64,000 nt of DNA from Xanthostigma xanthostigma (lineage: Eukaryota; Arthropoda; Insecta; Raphidioptera; Raphidiidae): NCBI GenBank assembly GCA_963575645.1, contig OY754469.1, forward strand, positions 47,884,753 to 47,948,752. Reading direction: 5' to 3'. Position 1 is the first letter of the stretch; the number at the start of each line of letters is the position of its first letter. The translations under genes were made by a program, and so were the position numbers. Of this stretch, positions 32,383 through 44,614 are shown in pieces. A model generated the notes under the pieces. It worked only from the letters and a program-made list of their open reading frames with translations. It was not told the origin of the DNA and did no database searches.

Positions 32383-33845
32383 TTAATTGCATTTCAAAAA
32401 ATTCACAATTTGCACTATGGGAAATAAAACCCCATCGCCGCCATGTTTTTAAAGCTCCGCCAATTTAACGGAACCCAATAGGCGCAGTGACAATTTCGAG
32501 TCCAAATCTGTCGCTGAATACAGGCCAAGTCGACAAAAAACGGCTCGTCCTTTATTTAGATATATTTTTGATTAATCACACTGCATATATCGAAATCGAT
32601 TTTATATAGGTACCTTGTACGTAGATATTTACGTTAATGTATTGTATAATATGACATTATAGCATAATATCTTGGTGCGGTACACAGGACTTTGAATAAA
32701 GTGAGACAGATAATGTTGCGAGAGTGAGATAGGAAGGAGAACGAGCACTGCATAAAACTAATTTATTGAGTCAATCACAACTTACGTATATATGTATGTT
32801 TATATGTAGATATATATAAAGTTTTGTGTGTGTTGGGTGAACAAGTTAAAGTTAGATATATGTATAATAATACAAAGCAAATGTATTACATTTTGGGTGT
32901 ATAAACTAGCCGAGGTTAGTTATTTCTCTTTCCAAAACACTATAGTACAAGTATAGTACCCTATAGTATGTACTATTCATATGAATGTAAAGTACAGGTC
33001 TGGATTAGGATATACTGAGTTTTGCAAAATACAGTTTTCACTCGCGACAGTCGTAGACAAAAGCAAGTGCCAACCGTTACAGATTCCCGTGCATTTTTGT
33101 AAGAGACTGTACTCAACACACCTAAGCTTTAATATACAGATACAGTCCTACACAAGTACAATATCAAACACAATAAAAATATTTTTATTTTAAAAATCTA
33201 TATTTTTTTACAAATCGGTAAAAAATTCAGTTTTTCAAAAAAAAAATATAATTTTCGAATTTACAATGCATTAGTTTTTAAAAAGTATACTAAGGACCAT
33301 TTTCGAAGTATTATGGAATTTTTTATACACGGTATATTAAGCACATTTTGATTATTATTAATATTTCGTTTTACAGTCGGTGAAAAAATGTCATTTTTTT
33401 AAATTAAATATAAAGCACTTTGATTCTCTTAAATTCCTATGAAAAGCTGTTTCACGAGTGAACTAGCTAAAACGAAATCAATGTTTCTTTAGTATAAACT
33501 AACCGTGCAAAACTTTTTGCTTGAATCTTCATATTTTTTTAAAAAAATCAATGTTTTGATACAAGCCTACGAAAATATCCCTCTTGCATTAATTACAATT
33601 TAGAGTTATTTTCTTTATTTAGCTTGACCCGTCAGAAGTGAGATCCTTCGGATCTAACTACTATGGATTTAAGAAATCAGTAAGCTGGCCTTTGATTCGC
33701 AATACTATCAATATTTTCATTTTATACCAATAAAAAAAAGTTGTTTTTACATTTTAAATAGATTGACAAAAATATTAACGGTCCGCCAATTGACGGCAAC
33801 TCCGCAGTTACGCTGATTGATCAGACAGAACGAGGAGGCAACCTC
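32383..33845. other. No gene seen; possible upstream region of the 32173 frame
   Basis: On the minus strand just upstream, ACATGGCGGCGATGGGG (about 32430-32446) is GC-rich and promoter-like. The rest is AT-rich with no recognisable coding sequence. Confidence 0.35.
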
Positions 33846-33846
33846 T

Positions 33847-34017
33847 GTCATTTATATATAGATTGAAAAGCAATGGGCCCAAAACACTGCCTTGAGGTAC
33901 ACCGCTATTAAAGATTTTAAAATTAGATTTGCGGTGCTCGCCATTTGAAGTATTTATCTTTACATATTGAGATCGGTTATCTAGGTAAGATTTTAGCCAA
34001 TTCCATGCCTCTCCTCT
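33847..34017 (-). pseudogene. LINE reverse transcriptase fragment (core)
   Basis: On the minus strand the frame reads RGEAWNWLKSYLDNRSQYV and SGVPQGSVLGPLLFNLYIND. The second is the conserved motif of Jockey/CR1-type non-LTR reverse transcriptases just before the catalytic YxDD block, which is missing. The upstream part of the same domain is displaced to 34311-34400 by another insertion. Confidence 0.8.
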
Positions 34018-34310
34018 TAGATAGATAGATAGATAGCATTTATTGTCAGTAGAGATACAAATGATCTATGTGACACGTCAAAAAAATTTCGGAAAACAAA
34101 AATATTATTTAAAATAATCTATGAATTCATTTACATTATAAAATGCAGTTTCCAGTAAAAAATTCTTTGTCTTTTTCTTGAAAACCTTTATTTCATTAAT
34201 TTTAAAACTCACAGGTAGCTTATTATAAAGAGCTGCTGCGCAATTCAATGGGCAAAACTTGAATATATCAATGCTTGCCATAAGTAATTTTATGTAATTT
34301 TTAAAACAAG
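34018..34310 (-). mobile_element. Second LINE 3' end nested in the first, with (TAGA)n tail
   Basis: The minus-strand frame at 34105-34252 ends ...LPVSFKINEIKVFKKKTKNF, LLETAFYNVNEFIDYFK and stop, the C-terminal signature of a Jockey-like ORF2. It is followed by a 3' region and a (CTAT)n tail (34018-34036 as TAGA). It lies exactly between two parts of another reverse transcriptase, so it is a later, 5'-truncated insertion. Confidence 0.75.
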
Positions 34311-34400
34311 TATGCCATAGCTGTATAGCTTATCCATTAGAATCGAGTGATCCACACAGTCGAAGAGAAAAACTCCAACCTTGGTGCAATCCAACATAAA
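34311..34400 (-). pseudogene. LINE reverse transcriptase fragment, upstream part
   Basis: On the minus strand LDCTK...FDCVDHSILMDKLYSYGI matches the AFDxVDHxxLLxKLxxYGI block of non-LTR reverse transcriptases, with a small insertion after DCTK. It joins in sense to RGEAWNW at 34017. Both belong to one interrupted element. Confidence 0.7.
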
Positions 34401-34819
34401 TGTGCCAAATACTAGATTGAGGTACGCGAATGTGAAATTTTGTATAAAGGACTATCCTGAACTAATTTAAATAGACAGTGTATGTATGTAGGTAGAACAT
34501 TGTACACATTTATTATAGTACTGAGCAAGGAACATAAAGCGATCGTATCGGAATGAGTTAAACGCTATTGTTTTGCAGCGTAATTGGAGGAATGCATTCG
34601 TAAATTGGTTCGTATAATTTAACCTTTTGTTCCTATGTATCTATTGACTTCGACGCTATCGGACGTTGCCCAGGGTTCCGTTATACATTTGTGAATCTAG
34701 TCACAAATAGAATATCACATGTTCGAAGCGAACAGTATATTAAATACAGGCTTTACGTTGAATAAATACTTCATTACTACACCCTGTGCGATAATATAAC
34801 GTGTTCAAATTATTGGTCA
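34401..34819. other. No gene seen
   Basis: No recognised feature. Confidence 0.4.
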
Positions 34820-35340
34820 CTTATGGCCAAATTACCGGACGTATAAGTAGTTATTTATTCGGTTCATTTGTTTCATTCCTCCGAATAAATAGCGATAATT
34901 CAATTCACCAAGCATAATTATGTTTACTGCAGGTATAAATCTATTCTGTCCAAATTCTCGGGTATAAATATTTATTTGTCTGAGAAAATAATAATGGCCG
35001 CCACATAGATCATAATACCTAACCTATAAATGTGGAGTATTATATCTGCAGTTTGCTCTCGTAAATTTATTGTTTACTGCAGGTATAAATCTATTCTGTT
35101 CAAATTCTCGGGTATAAATATTTATTCGCCTGAGAAAATAATAATGGCCGCCACATAGATCATAATACCTAACCTATATAAACGTAGAGTATTATATATG
35201 CAGTTTGCTCTTGTAAATTTATTTATGTGTTGTATATTATAGTTGTCAAACATTAAAGTTAGTGGAAGTTTTGTGGGCAATGGGGTTAGGATAAATTATA
35301 ATATTTATAATTTTTTTTTTTTTGACGTTAACACAAACGC
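34820..35340 (+). repeat. Family E repeat, copy 2, internally duplicated
   Basis: GTAGTTATTTATTCGGTTCA and AATAATGGCCGCCACATAGA match 10437. Within this copy the block TGTTTACTGCAGGTATAAAT...TGCAGTTTGCTC is duplicated, with a period of about 145 bases (34921 and 35069). Confidence 0.75.
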
Positions 35341-36089
35341 CATATCGGTCTGATTTTTGGATAAACGTCACAATTTTTTGTTATATAACCCATAACGACA
35401 GTAGGTATAAAATATACTGTTTAGGTCAGTAAAATTAAGATGATTTGACCCTAAACAAGGAACATTTATAAAAGTATGATACACAATCTGTCAAAATTGC
35501 ACCTTAATGCGATGACTGGAATTTGTTAAAAAAGAGTTAAAAACTGTGTTTCATCAGTTTTTTGCTTGTATCTTGTAAACATTCAATATTGTAGCCATGA
35601 AAAAGTTCTACTAATTTTCGAATAGGAAACTGAGTTCGTCATTTTACTGGCCTATGTTACATAATGCGTTTAAATCATTAGTTATATTTATATGAAAACT
35701 CACAATTAATGTTAATTAATTCTAGAGCATCAAACGAGGCTAATCCAGTTAGATGAAGTTCAGAATGAATTGTAATTGAATATCTGGATATGCACGGTTT
35801 TATGAAAACTTGATTTGAGGAGAAAACTTCATATCTCGTTTTACGTTCTTGTTCTAACCAGGGTCGTATTTAGAGTATATTATCAAAGGAATCTTAACGC
35901 CATTTAAATATTTTTTTCACTGACAAATAATAAATTTAAAACCGAAATTAAAAAAAAAAACGATTATTGCCTCTTTGCTTCAGTTATTGATTTTAATATC
36001 AAATAATATTGTAATGTTTATATAAGACGATATTACATGATGTTGGAACTTTTAATAAAGCAATATCTATCTATCTAATGGCATTTATT
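35341..36089. other. No gene; possible LINE tail at about 36010-36080
   Basis: CTTTTAATAAAGCAATATCTATCTATCTA has the polyadenylation-like motif and tetranucleotide tail of the LINE ends at 34018 and 55246. No coding remnant precedes it. Confidence 0.4.
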
Positions 36090-36420
36090 AAATGAAACCG
36101 AATACAAATTTTAATTTGAAATTAAACCCTTTCGTAAAGATAAAAACGTGCTGCTAAAATTAAATGAAATTGGTCCGAAATAATCGGATTTATAAATGCG
36201 CAGCTGGGGATTTACTTACTGAATGGTGATTTAATTTGGTTCAGACGTTGGATTAATAATATTACAGTAAAGAAAAGAAATATTATTATAAGGAACGCAT
36301 TAAATAGTTTATTTTGTCCTCAAAAAAAAAAACTTAAGTTCACGTAATAAAGCTATACTGGCTGTATTAGGAAATACACTATATTGTCGGCAGGGTTTTG
36401 GCACTGCCACCCGGTTTTTT
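36090..36420 (+). repeat. Family G repeat, copy 2
   Basis: Diverged copy of 28280-28625. Shared blocks include GTAAAGATAAAAACGTGCTG and ACACTATATTGTCGGCAGGG. Confidence 0.6.
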
Positions 36421-36559
36421 ACATTAGTATCGCTTTATTTCATCTTTTATTACATAGCAGATTGTTCTTCTACTAATTGTAATACAGTCAAGGATTACAA
36501 AAGTCTTTCACCTCTGAGAACAAATATAATTTAGTATAGTTACAAATTAAATATATTGT

Positions 36560-36790
36560 TATAATTTTTTCATTAATAATTTGATAATATAAAAAACTCA
36601 AATTGAATTGTATTAGTAGCTAATTAATAATTAATTTTTATATTTTTAGCTCAATTCTGAAGAAGGCCCAAATCCAGACCGAAACGTAAATCTACTGAAT
36701 TATAATTTTTGTCAATGCATGCATTGCTTGAAAAATTGGTCGATAATTTTATTTATTTGAAGATTAACAGTCGTTAATCAAAGATTTAAA
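36560..36790 (+). mobile_element. Hammerhead-family copy, degenerate
   Basis: CTGAAGA (36657) is followed by a mutated stem II (GGCCC/AGACC), GAAAC and GTA, then AAAAATTGGTCGATAATTTT and a right end GTTAATCAAAGATTT. Left boundary uncertain. Stem II no longer pairs fully. Confidence 0.5.
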
Positions 36791-37425
36791 TCGTATAGAT
36801 TAAAGGATATCAGCAAATGAGTCCAGTTTTAAAAAAGTAAAAAAAAATATTTACATAATATTTTATATAATGTAATAACTAAGTACCTATGTAGTGAGAT
36901 ATAAGAGATGGATTTTTGCACCTAAGTTAGTCTAAATTTTTTGTATCCATGATACATTACTTAATTAAAGAGTATAAGTTATCTTTTCTCTTGTTAAAAT
37001 AATACAAACAGATGTTTTCAAAAAATATTGTTAATTAAATATTTAAAACCAATTGAAATAAAATTCGATTCTGAAACTAAATATCAAGTGAAAAATCAAA
37101 AAATCAAATAATCCACTTATTTATACGGTAATATTTAGCCATATTCTATTATTTGTACCTAATCACTGCTTCCGTAGCCACAGTGATAAAAAGATTATAA
37201 TAATCATGTTTAGCATGCTATTCAGGTACCTAGTTGCTTAGTAGAATAAAAACAATCCAGAGTGCTTATTTTGTTAATCACCGAGGTTATTATTAGCAGA
37301 ATAGACCTGTAATTGTTAAAAAAGAACATTCTTTTGATGAAAATTATTATTATTTACTGTACAGCTATAACAAATCGCAATCACTGTTTTTTTTATACAA
37401 AAACAATACAGCAGATTATTAATAA
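36791..37425. other. No gene seen
   Basis: Very AT-rich. No features recognised. Confidence 0.4.
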
Positions 37426-37582
37426 AAATCGCAGGATTGTGGACAAAAAGTTATTTATTAATTAGTGTACGACGTTTCGTCTATAAATTTAGACTTTTTT
37501 TTAGGTACCTACTTGAAAAAGTCTAAATTTATAGACGTCGTACACTAATTAATAAATAACTTTTTGTCCACAATCCTGCGAT
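37426..37582. repeat. Perfect hairpin with a hammerhead-like remnant
   Basis: Arms of about 65 bases (ATCGCAGGATTGTGGACAAA and its inverse) flank AAAAGTCTAAATTTATAGAC. On the minus strand the left arm reads GTAC, CTAAAAA, a GTCTA/TAGAC stem, GAAAC, GTC, GTAC. The GTAC strands would form stem I, but the CTGANGA box is decayed. The plus-strand arm lacks GAAAC. Related in design to 27089. Confidence 0.6.
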
Positions 37583-38309
37583 GTTTATTAATAATTATCT
37601 CGATGGACTCGATATCTAATAAATACAGCAGATAATTTGCATTTAGTAAAAGAACTTACCGATAAAATATTGTTCATCTAAAATTGTCCAAAAACAAAAC
37701 AACAACGAATCACGATCAATTTTAACCAACAAACGTATTTAAATATCGCACCACCAACAGTGAAAGAAACCCGATAAATAATTACAGTCGACGTATTAAA
37801 AAACGTGTCGAATTAAAGCAGCACTAACGATAATAATTGCACACGAATCACAATATTCCGTCGAAGCAATTAATGAACTATTTTAGTTTATCAATTTAGT
37901 GTTAAAACAGAGCGCAGAGAGTGCGGCATGTGGATACGTTTTGATGTATGTGTGATACAACAATGTACGAGCGTATGGGAGGCGTCTGACAACGGCAATA
38001 TGTGGCACGGTACAGTGGATACTGGTGCAGTGGAGCTCTATAGCTCAAGTACAGTGGAGTAGCAGTAGAGTAGACGCCGCGGACGGTACGGCATACAGTA
38101 GAGCGGCGTTAGAGGATGCTGGGGTAGTGCCTGACAAGTGGTATTGGGGTATACACAGAAACGCCGAACGGTACGACGCGTTGAAAGAGTGACGCCGAGA
38201 GAGACGGAAAGAAAAGCGGCGTCGCGATGGAAGAAAATCGTTCTATAGCTGGTGCATAGTTAGAAAGAGCTCAATATAGATCATATATTTAATAATTTAC
38301 CTACTATAC
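37583..38309. other. No gene; GC-richer purine-biased patch 37910-38250
   Basis: The patch contains repeated TACAGTGGA and GTACGGCAT-like units and has no open frame of note. It could be an untranslated exon or promoter, but nothing decides this. Confidence 0.3.
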
Positions 38310-38425
38310 GAATCATTGTCAGTCTACTCAATGTGCGGTGAGCGAAGGCAACAAAGCGTCTTTTTCTTCGATGTAATTCCCTGATTTCTCCGATGATGGG
38401 ATTGGTTGATGTACTTGCATTTTCA
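38310..38425 (+). repeat. Family H repeat fragment, copy 1
   Basis: CTACTCAATGTGCGGTGAGC and GAAGGCAACAAAGCG recur at 39830-39930 (TACTCAATATGCGGTGAGCG). Confidence 0.55.
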
Positions 38426-38524
38426 ATCTGAATAAAGTATCTCTGTTTCAAAAACTTTGCAATATTATATTCATAGTGCAAAGGTACAACTGTAATTTAA
38501 GCAAGTTTAGTCAATTATCGTATA

Positions 38525-39122
38525 ACTAGAGTGATCGGTGCGAATTATTCGCACTAAATAAGTATAATAATTATCACTTTACAAAATTATTTTTTAAATA
38601 TGATTGCAGGTATTCAATTCGTTTCTAATTTTGCACACTGCTTATAACGTTCTTCTTTTTGTTGTATTACAATATGAAGCTCAGATGACAGATCGAAGAA
38701 ATATTTTACTAAAATTGTCATATAGAGGCGCAAGTAGCAAAAGCGTTGAACTAAGCCATCAGATGGCATCATGCAGCATTGCTGTGACGTTGTTCAGCGT
38801 TGCTCGCTGTTTCAAAATTAAAGCCGTCAGATGGCAGTATGCAGTATTGTGTCTGTTGTATTACAATATGAACGTCAGATGACAGATCGAAGCGTTGACG
38901 TTGTTTCAAAATTAAAGCCGTCAGATGGCAGACGTTGTTCAGCGTTGCTGTATTTTAATTAATTTACAAAAACAAAAGCAATAATAAATGTTTTAGTTGT
39001 CGATGTCAGTAGAACAAGCAATTATCTGTTAAATAATATATAATTTATGTGGAGAAATTGTGAGGTTTTTTCTAAAAAGGGAGTCAAACATCTTTAACCT
39101 CAGCGTATTAATATATATGATA
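38525..39122 (+). repeat. Interspersed repeat family A, copy 4
   Basis: Full-length copy starting near GGTGCGAATTATTCGCACTA and ending GCGTATTAATATATATGAT. The 92-codon family frame (38604-38882) is intact. Confidence 0.85.
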
Positions 39123-39824
39123 TGGAGAATTAAAATGATCATTAACTGTTACATTCTGGTAAAAATCAGTGAAATTTGTTAAGCCACTTTAACCCTGTTC
39201 AATTTTCTAATAGTAAGTTAGCTATATGCATCGCGCTTTATATGGCTCATACATGTATTCATGTCTGTGTGTAATAAAAAGAGATGAAAATAAATTGATA
39301 TATGCACTGTACGTGCGACAAACAGAGATGACTATAGACATGTATGTTCTGTGCATAAGTGAGACGAAACACCATACCTAAAGCGGAAGTAAAAAAGAGA
39401 TGAATTTATGATGTAATACAGAGATAGAAATATAGGGATTGTTGGGCGTTAGAAAGAAACGGTAGACGGTTGCGATTGTGTTTGTGCGAATAAAAAGAGA
39501 CGGGGACATATGAAATATATATGATGAAAAGAGATAAATATGTGAATACACACGCCGAACAGCAATATAACGAAGCTTTCAGTGCCAGAACTTTAACCAA
39601 TGAGTTGACATGTACAGTCTGAATTTACAAGTGACTATTCATATTTGATTTGATTGACAGTAAATATGATCCGAGTGTGAATCCCGCTTTTTTAGGGTTC
39701 CGTACATCGCGAAGAAAAGACGGGACCCTTATAGAATCACTTTAGTGTATGTCAGTCCTTCTGTCATAGCCACAGTCACAGTCAGATAACGTTTAACCTC
39801 AAATTAATAAACGTTATTATATGA
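39123..39824. other. No gene; repeat motif at 39690-39790
   Basis: TTTTTTAGGGTTCCGTACAT and ACGGGACCCTTATAGAATCA form a common lepidopteran-type retroelement motif. No coding sequence accompanies it. The frame 39406-39600 is unsupported. Confidence 0.45.
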
Positions 39825-40164
39825 AGCAATGTCTATTTACTCAATATGCGGTGAGCGAAGGCAACAAAGCGTATCGAAAATATATCTGTGTCTCTGTTTT
39901 CAAAGTAATTCCTTGGTTATTCCGACAATATATATTAGCACAGAGTATATCTCTCTTTATCAAAAGTTGTATGGCTTCATCTATGGCGTTAGCCAATCAG
40001 ATACAACGAGCTCTTACCACTTAAAAAAAGACAGAAGTATATGTCTGCACCCTAATGGTTCGATTGCGATTGTATTCCTATGCTCGGTATGTAATACAAG
40101 TATATGGTCACAGCTATTTTTCTCTGTATCTACTATTGGACGAAAAAAGTTGAAATTTGGTACA
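39825..40164 (+). repeat. Family H repeat, copy 2, with unsupported frames
   Basis: The first 100 bases match 38310-38425. The 116-codon frame over 39829-40179 overlaps a 67-codon frame in another phase and starts inside the repeat. I see no motif in either and do not call a gene. Confidence 0.4.
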
Positions 40165-40480
40165 GGACGTGTAGCGTAAATATTCCGATTTTGGGGGGTT
40201 AACTTTGGGGAGCAAATTAAAAAAACGTTATTTTTTAAGTACAACAAGCGACGTATCAAATAAAAGGGCTCGTTATGAGAAATACAGATATATTTTTTTT
40301 ATAATTTTAATAATTTAGAATAGGACGTAGGTATAGCGTAAATATTTCGATTTTGGGGGGTTAACTTCAGGGAGCAAATTAAAAACATGTTATTTTTTAA
40401 GTACATCATGCGACGTATCAAATAAAAGGGCTTGTTATGAGAAATACAGATATATTTTTTTTATAATTTTAAAATGCATA
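40165..40480 (+). repeat. 161-bp tandem duplication
   Basis: AGCGTAAATATTCCGATTTT at 40173 and AGCGTAAATATTTCGATTTT at 40334 start two units sharing GGGGGGTTAACTT, CGACGTATCAAATAAAAGGG and TTATGAGAAATACAGATATA. Confidence 0.85.
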
Positions 40481-40894
40481 ATTTAAAAAATATTAAAGAA
40501 AATCTACAAAAATCGAGCATTTTAATTTATATCCCATTTTAATCTATTGTCTATAATTGCACGTAAATATTCAATTTGTTGAACTCCGCATGGAATATTT
40601 TACGTATGCAAAGAAGCTGTTTAATTTACCAACCCTGTAACTGCCCCGCTCTGAGGGAACCTATCACAAAATTTAAATTTGGATACCAGGTAACAATGTA
40701 ACCACGTTTCATCAAAATCGATCCAGTCGTTCTAGGAGATAATATTATTATAGACGCTCGACAACTGGCGCGTCTTCGGCCGTTCTGAAACGATACAAAC
40801 TTTGTTTACGAAAGCTGGAAAAATCCAGTGTCATTTATTATTTCAACCAATCTTCTTTATAACAGAACTCAATGAAAACATCCCCAATCTACAC
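40481..40894. other. No gene; possible retroelement tail near 40690-40750
   Basis: GTTTCATCAAAATCGATCCA with a following GTTCTAGGAGATAATATT resembles RTE-type 3' sequence. Nothing else is recognised. Confidence 0.35.
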
Positions 40895-41175
40895 GGCATG
40901 TATAGGTATAGAGAAAATGTTGACGAGAGAGAGAGAGAGAAAGACAGAGAAGGAGAAAGAGAGAGACGGGTCCGTATTGATTTTTCCCATTTCTCCCACT
41001 TCCGGAGCGCTCGACTCTGTGTCTGTGTGTATACGTTGGATTCGCGTCGCATGGAAAGAACACCACATCAAAAAGTGTGCGCGCACTCGCGCGACGATCA
41101 AACAAAATAGGTTACGTGAACCTCTCTCTGTATAATGTGTACGTACATACACACGTACGTACATACATACATAAT
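40895..41175. repeat. GA-rich and ACGTAC-rich low-complexity region
   Basis: A (GA)n-rich block (about 40923-40970) and an alternating ACGTACATACAC block (41139-41173). Several open frames on both strands here arise from low complexity. Confidence 0.75.
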
Positions 41176-41494
41176 ATGTATAGGTATTACAGAGATACGT
41201 GGGTACGGCAGTGTGCTAACTAAAAACTTAAAAAAACTCGAACCTCGACTACGAAAAAGTTAAAAACAAACTTCTAATATGATAAGTAACCCGGTAAAAA
41301 GAATGCTTTTTATATTGGAAGTTTGTTTTCAACTTTCTTGTAGTATTTTTCACCGAACACTATTAATGATAGAAGTTACTAGTCTTGGAACAAATTTATT
41401 CGTCAGAATAAAATTTACTTTCAATTCGCCGAGCAAATTATCACGTAGAAAAGTTAGTTAAAGGATAAATAATACACTGCACTATGCCCCTTAC
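41176..41494. other. No gene seen
   Basis: AT-rich. The frame 41279-41461 has no motif and may be the flank of family E. Confidence 0.4.
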
Positions 41495-41890
41495 ACTTTT
41501 AGACGTTCACTCAAAAATCCGACCGATGGCGTTAGTGTAGACGTCAAAAAACAAAGTTACATAAGATTATAATGTTTTATCTTAACCCAATTGCACACAA
41601 AACTTCCACTAACTTCAATGTTTTACAACTATACACTTCACAAAAACACATAAATAAATTCACAAGAGTAAACTGTAGATATAATACGCCACGTTTATAG
41701 GTTAGGTATTATGATCTATGTGGCGGCCATTATTATTTTATCAGGCGAAAGTATTTATACTGTTGAAGTAAGACAGGATAGATTTATACCTGCAGGAAAC
41801 ATGATTACGTTTGGTGAATTGAATTATCGCTATTTATTCGGAAGAATAGCTACCTGAAGAGCAAATGAACCGAATAAGTAACTACTTACG
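41495..41890 (-). repeat. Family E repeat, copy 3 (minus)
   Basis: Reverse copy of 10437-10995: ATGTGGCGGCCATTATTATT, ATCGCTATTTATTCGGAAGA and GAACCGAATAAGTAACTACT. Confidence 0.75.
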
Positions 41891-42884
41891 TTCGGTCAAT
41901 ATTAATGAGATCGAGGCGTTCTCGTCTTGGCACGACCTGCAGTAAACATAATAAAAATATATATGTCCGGAACTAAACTGGACCACTCTGTACAGTAGTG
42001 TATTCTTGTGTAAGCGTACATATTTAGTATACATGCCATATGTACAAACACCTCTACAAAATGCACACCCCAACACGTCTTACAGTATCTACCGAACTAT
42101 AAAGTATACAGTTCATATTAGAGGAACTATAATGTCTTGTTTCTTGGCGCCCTATGACTTACGCATTCTTATATCAAAATTCAAAATATGTCTTTAAACG
42201 TCGCCGTGTTTTTTGAGTAGTTTAAATCGCTAGCCTAGAAAACGTACTGCGAAATAGGTCTAAAAGTGTCACTCAAATAAAAAGAGATAAGCAGCGATGT
42301 CTGTCATTTTCACGTTTTTTTCTGATCTGTGTCGAATTTATTCTATATTTTTTGAAGTTAAACTTTTATACGCACGCTTGACTTGGGGAGTAAGCTGGTA
42401 AATGTCTGACGAAAGCGTTTACGGAAGTGCATCATCGGACGAGGCGAACGGTAGTTGAGAGGGAGATATAAGTTAGTGAAGATAGTAAGAGAGAGAGAGT
42501 TACGTTTCGTATATTGGAAGTTGAGAGGGAGATATAAGTTGCGACAAAGACGGAGCGTTAATCGAAATTATTTTTTTTTTTTTGGACAACTATTTGACGT
42601 TTAAAATGAAAACAATTGTTTTTGTATCAAAAATACATTTCATCGATTTTTGCTGCATTTTGTAACGGGAATTAATGTAGGTTAGTTAATAAATCCTTTT
42701 AAATGTATTATAAATTATGCTAATAAATATATAAATACATACTTTGTCTATTAATTAATCAAAAATTGTATTTTAAACATTTCGTCTTTGTAGATATGTG
42801 CTACAGAGTGAGGTTATATTGTGTCGTTAATTTAGGATGTCTAATCAAAATATGGTGATAGATTATCGAATATTATTGTATCAT
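41891..42884. other. No gene seen
   Basis: Contains a short direct repeat GTTGAGAGGGAGATATAAGTT-like at 42455 and 42520, given here only as motif. Otherwise AT-rich and featureless. Confidence 0.4.
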
Positions 42885-43010
42885 TATTACATAATATTAT
42901 TTTTCAGAGGATAATAGATCAATAAAGATATGTATATGCTGTTAAGCTATATTTTTAACAGCATATATCTTTATTGATCTATTATCCTCTGAAAAATAAT
43001 ATTATAAAAT
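42885..43010. repeat. Near-perfect hairpin, arms about 55 bp
   Basis: ATAATATTATTTTTCAGAGG at the left and its inverse at the right enclose GATCAATAAAGATATGTATA and TTAACAGCATATATCTTTAT, with a 9-base loop. It may be a young foldback element. Single copy in the window. Confidence 0.8.
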
Positions 43011-43380
43011 TACTAGATCTGAAACACATATCATGATAATATTATATATTATACATGGCAGGAAGAAGTTTTACTTCAGTCGTGTGGTCTAAAGCACAGT
43101 CGCTTTTTTATAACAACGTGTTTCTATTTTATAAGATAATAAATTGTTATTTATACGCAGACACGCAAAACATTTCCAAAAAGTAGTTGCGAAAACGAAT
43201 GCGATATATTTGGAGGTTATGATAACTTATTTAATCTAGTGTACAACAACGTCCAGCGCACGCCACTGAATAAATTTGATTCCAAAAAATAATTAATCCC
43301 TTTTAAGCTCTGAAATTGATTTACTTCCGCAGTAGGGAAATCACTCATGTTACGGATGAAGATAGGCAGGGGTGTATTGG
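43011..43380. other. No gene seen
   Basis: AT-rich intergenic sequence. Confidence 0.4.
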
Positions 43381-43502
43381 CTCAACTACTCCGGCCCGGG
43401 AACATAAATGTGTCCACTGTAAACATAACTCTGTCCACCGTGGTGAACATAACTGTATCCCCGTGGACAGAACTGTGCCTACCGTGGACATAAGAAAGTA
43501 AG
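43381..43502 (+). repeat. Short degenerate tandem repeat, about 20-bp unit
   Basis: Units of the type GAACATAACTGTGTCCACCG recur about five times with variation. The overlapping open frames reflect the repeat. Confidence 0.55.
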
Positions 43503-43668
43503 ATTCCGATCCCGTCATGAATACTATTTTTTTTCATACGGGCCAGCGCCATTTTTTGCCGCCCTGTTAATCCAATCAACCTGCGAAGGCTCAATGTTAA
43601 ATTTGACATAAGTGTTATTAGTAAACAAAAAATACGTTGTAGAATAAAATAATCCAAGAAACATAGCG

Positions 43669-44247
43669 TTTTTGACGTGATAACGTCTTATAAATTGATG
43701 AATCACCAATCTTATAAATTGATAAAACACCGGCTGCATGCACGAAAAAGTGTAACGTTCCTAACGTTCCGCCTGACCCTGTGCGTGCTTTTATCGAAAA
43801 CGGCCCTAACGATTTGGATGAAATTTACTGAAAAGGGATTTTGGGGGGCAAAAAATCGTTTTAGCTAGGTCTCATCTCTCGAAAAAATCGTTTTCATACA
43901 AATTTTATCATTATAAAAATCAATTTTTTGACGTATGAAAATACTTAAATATTGTAAGTAGGTTTTGGAATTTTATATAAACAGTGAAACAATTGTTTTC
44001 AAAATATTATGACAGTTAATCTTTGAGACTTAAAATAAATACGAAAGAAAGAAAGTTAAAAAAAACAATTATATTATAGGTAGTGAGTAATTTTAATAAA
44101 TAAAATTAACCTAAATTTGAAGCGAAAGATGCAATATCATAGATTCGAATTATTATAATTATTATATAAATTTAGGTTATGTATTACGGAATACGTTATC
44201 ACGTAAAACTATCGTCCGTAAACCGACTTTACAGACAACCAATTTTT
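43669..44247 (-). mobile_element. Repeat family C, copy 2 (minus)
   Basis: Ends TTTTTGACGTGATAACGTCT and AAACCGACTTTACAGACAAC match copies at 18145, 49617 and 56548. The inner portion differs from the other copies. Confidence 0.75.
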
Positions 44248-44614
44248 ATTTCGGCAAATCAATGGTTAAGTTAATTTAAAAAATTCGCAAAAGTCCTAAA
44301 AACGCTTTTTTCGCGTTAAAAAAAGAAGTAGATCTCTAATGCAAAAAAGTTAAATAACAAAGTTATAGATCTTAAAAAAAACCTGTCGATTGACGCGCGT
44401 GCAGTCCAATTCGGATGCGTAGATGCTGCGAAAACTTGGAAAAACCATCGACTATTTTTCGATGGTTTTTCTGCAGTCTGCACTCTTGTGTAGTATGCGT
44501 ACTGTCTAGTGTCGCTCCTTTGAACGACTCGACTTTCGTGAGCGGAGCGCAAGGAGTCAGCTCCCAATAAAGAGTCATGTGGACACATCACTAAAAAGAA
44601 GTGGACAGTTTCCC
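44248..44614. other. No gene; small hairpin at 44438-44473
   Basis: GAAAAACCATCGACTATTTT and its inverse form a short hairpin. The overlapping minus-strand frames (44316-44624) lack motifs. Confidence 0.4.

Noticed and set aside
39829..40179. 116-residue open frame as a gene
   Set aside because: Starts inside a repeat (family H), overlaps another frame, and has no recognisable motif.
40802..41164. Overlapping open frames on both strands
   Set aside because: Produced by GA/CT-rich low complexity, which rarely contains stop codons.
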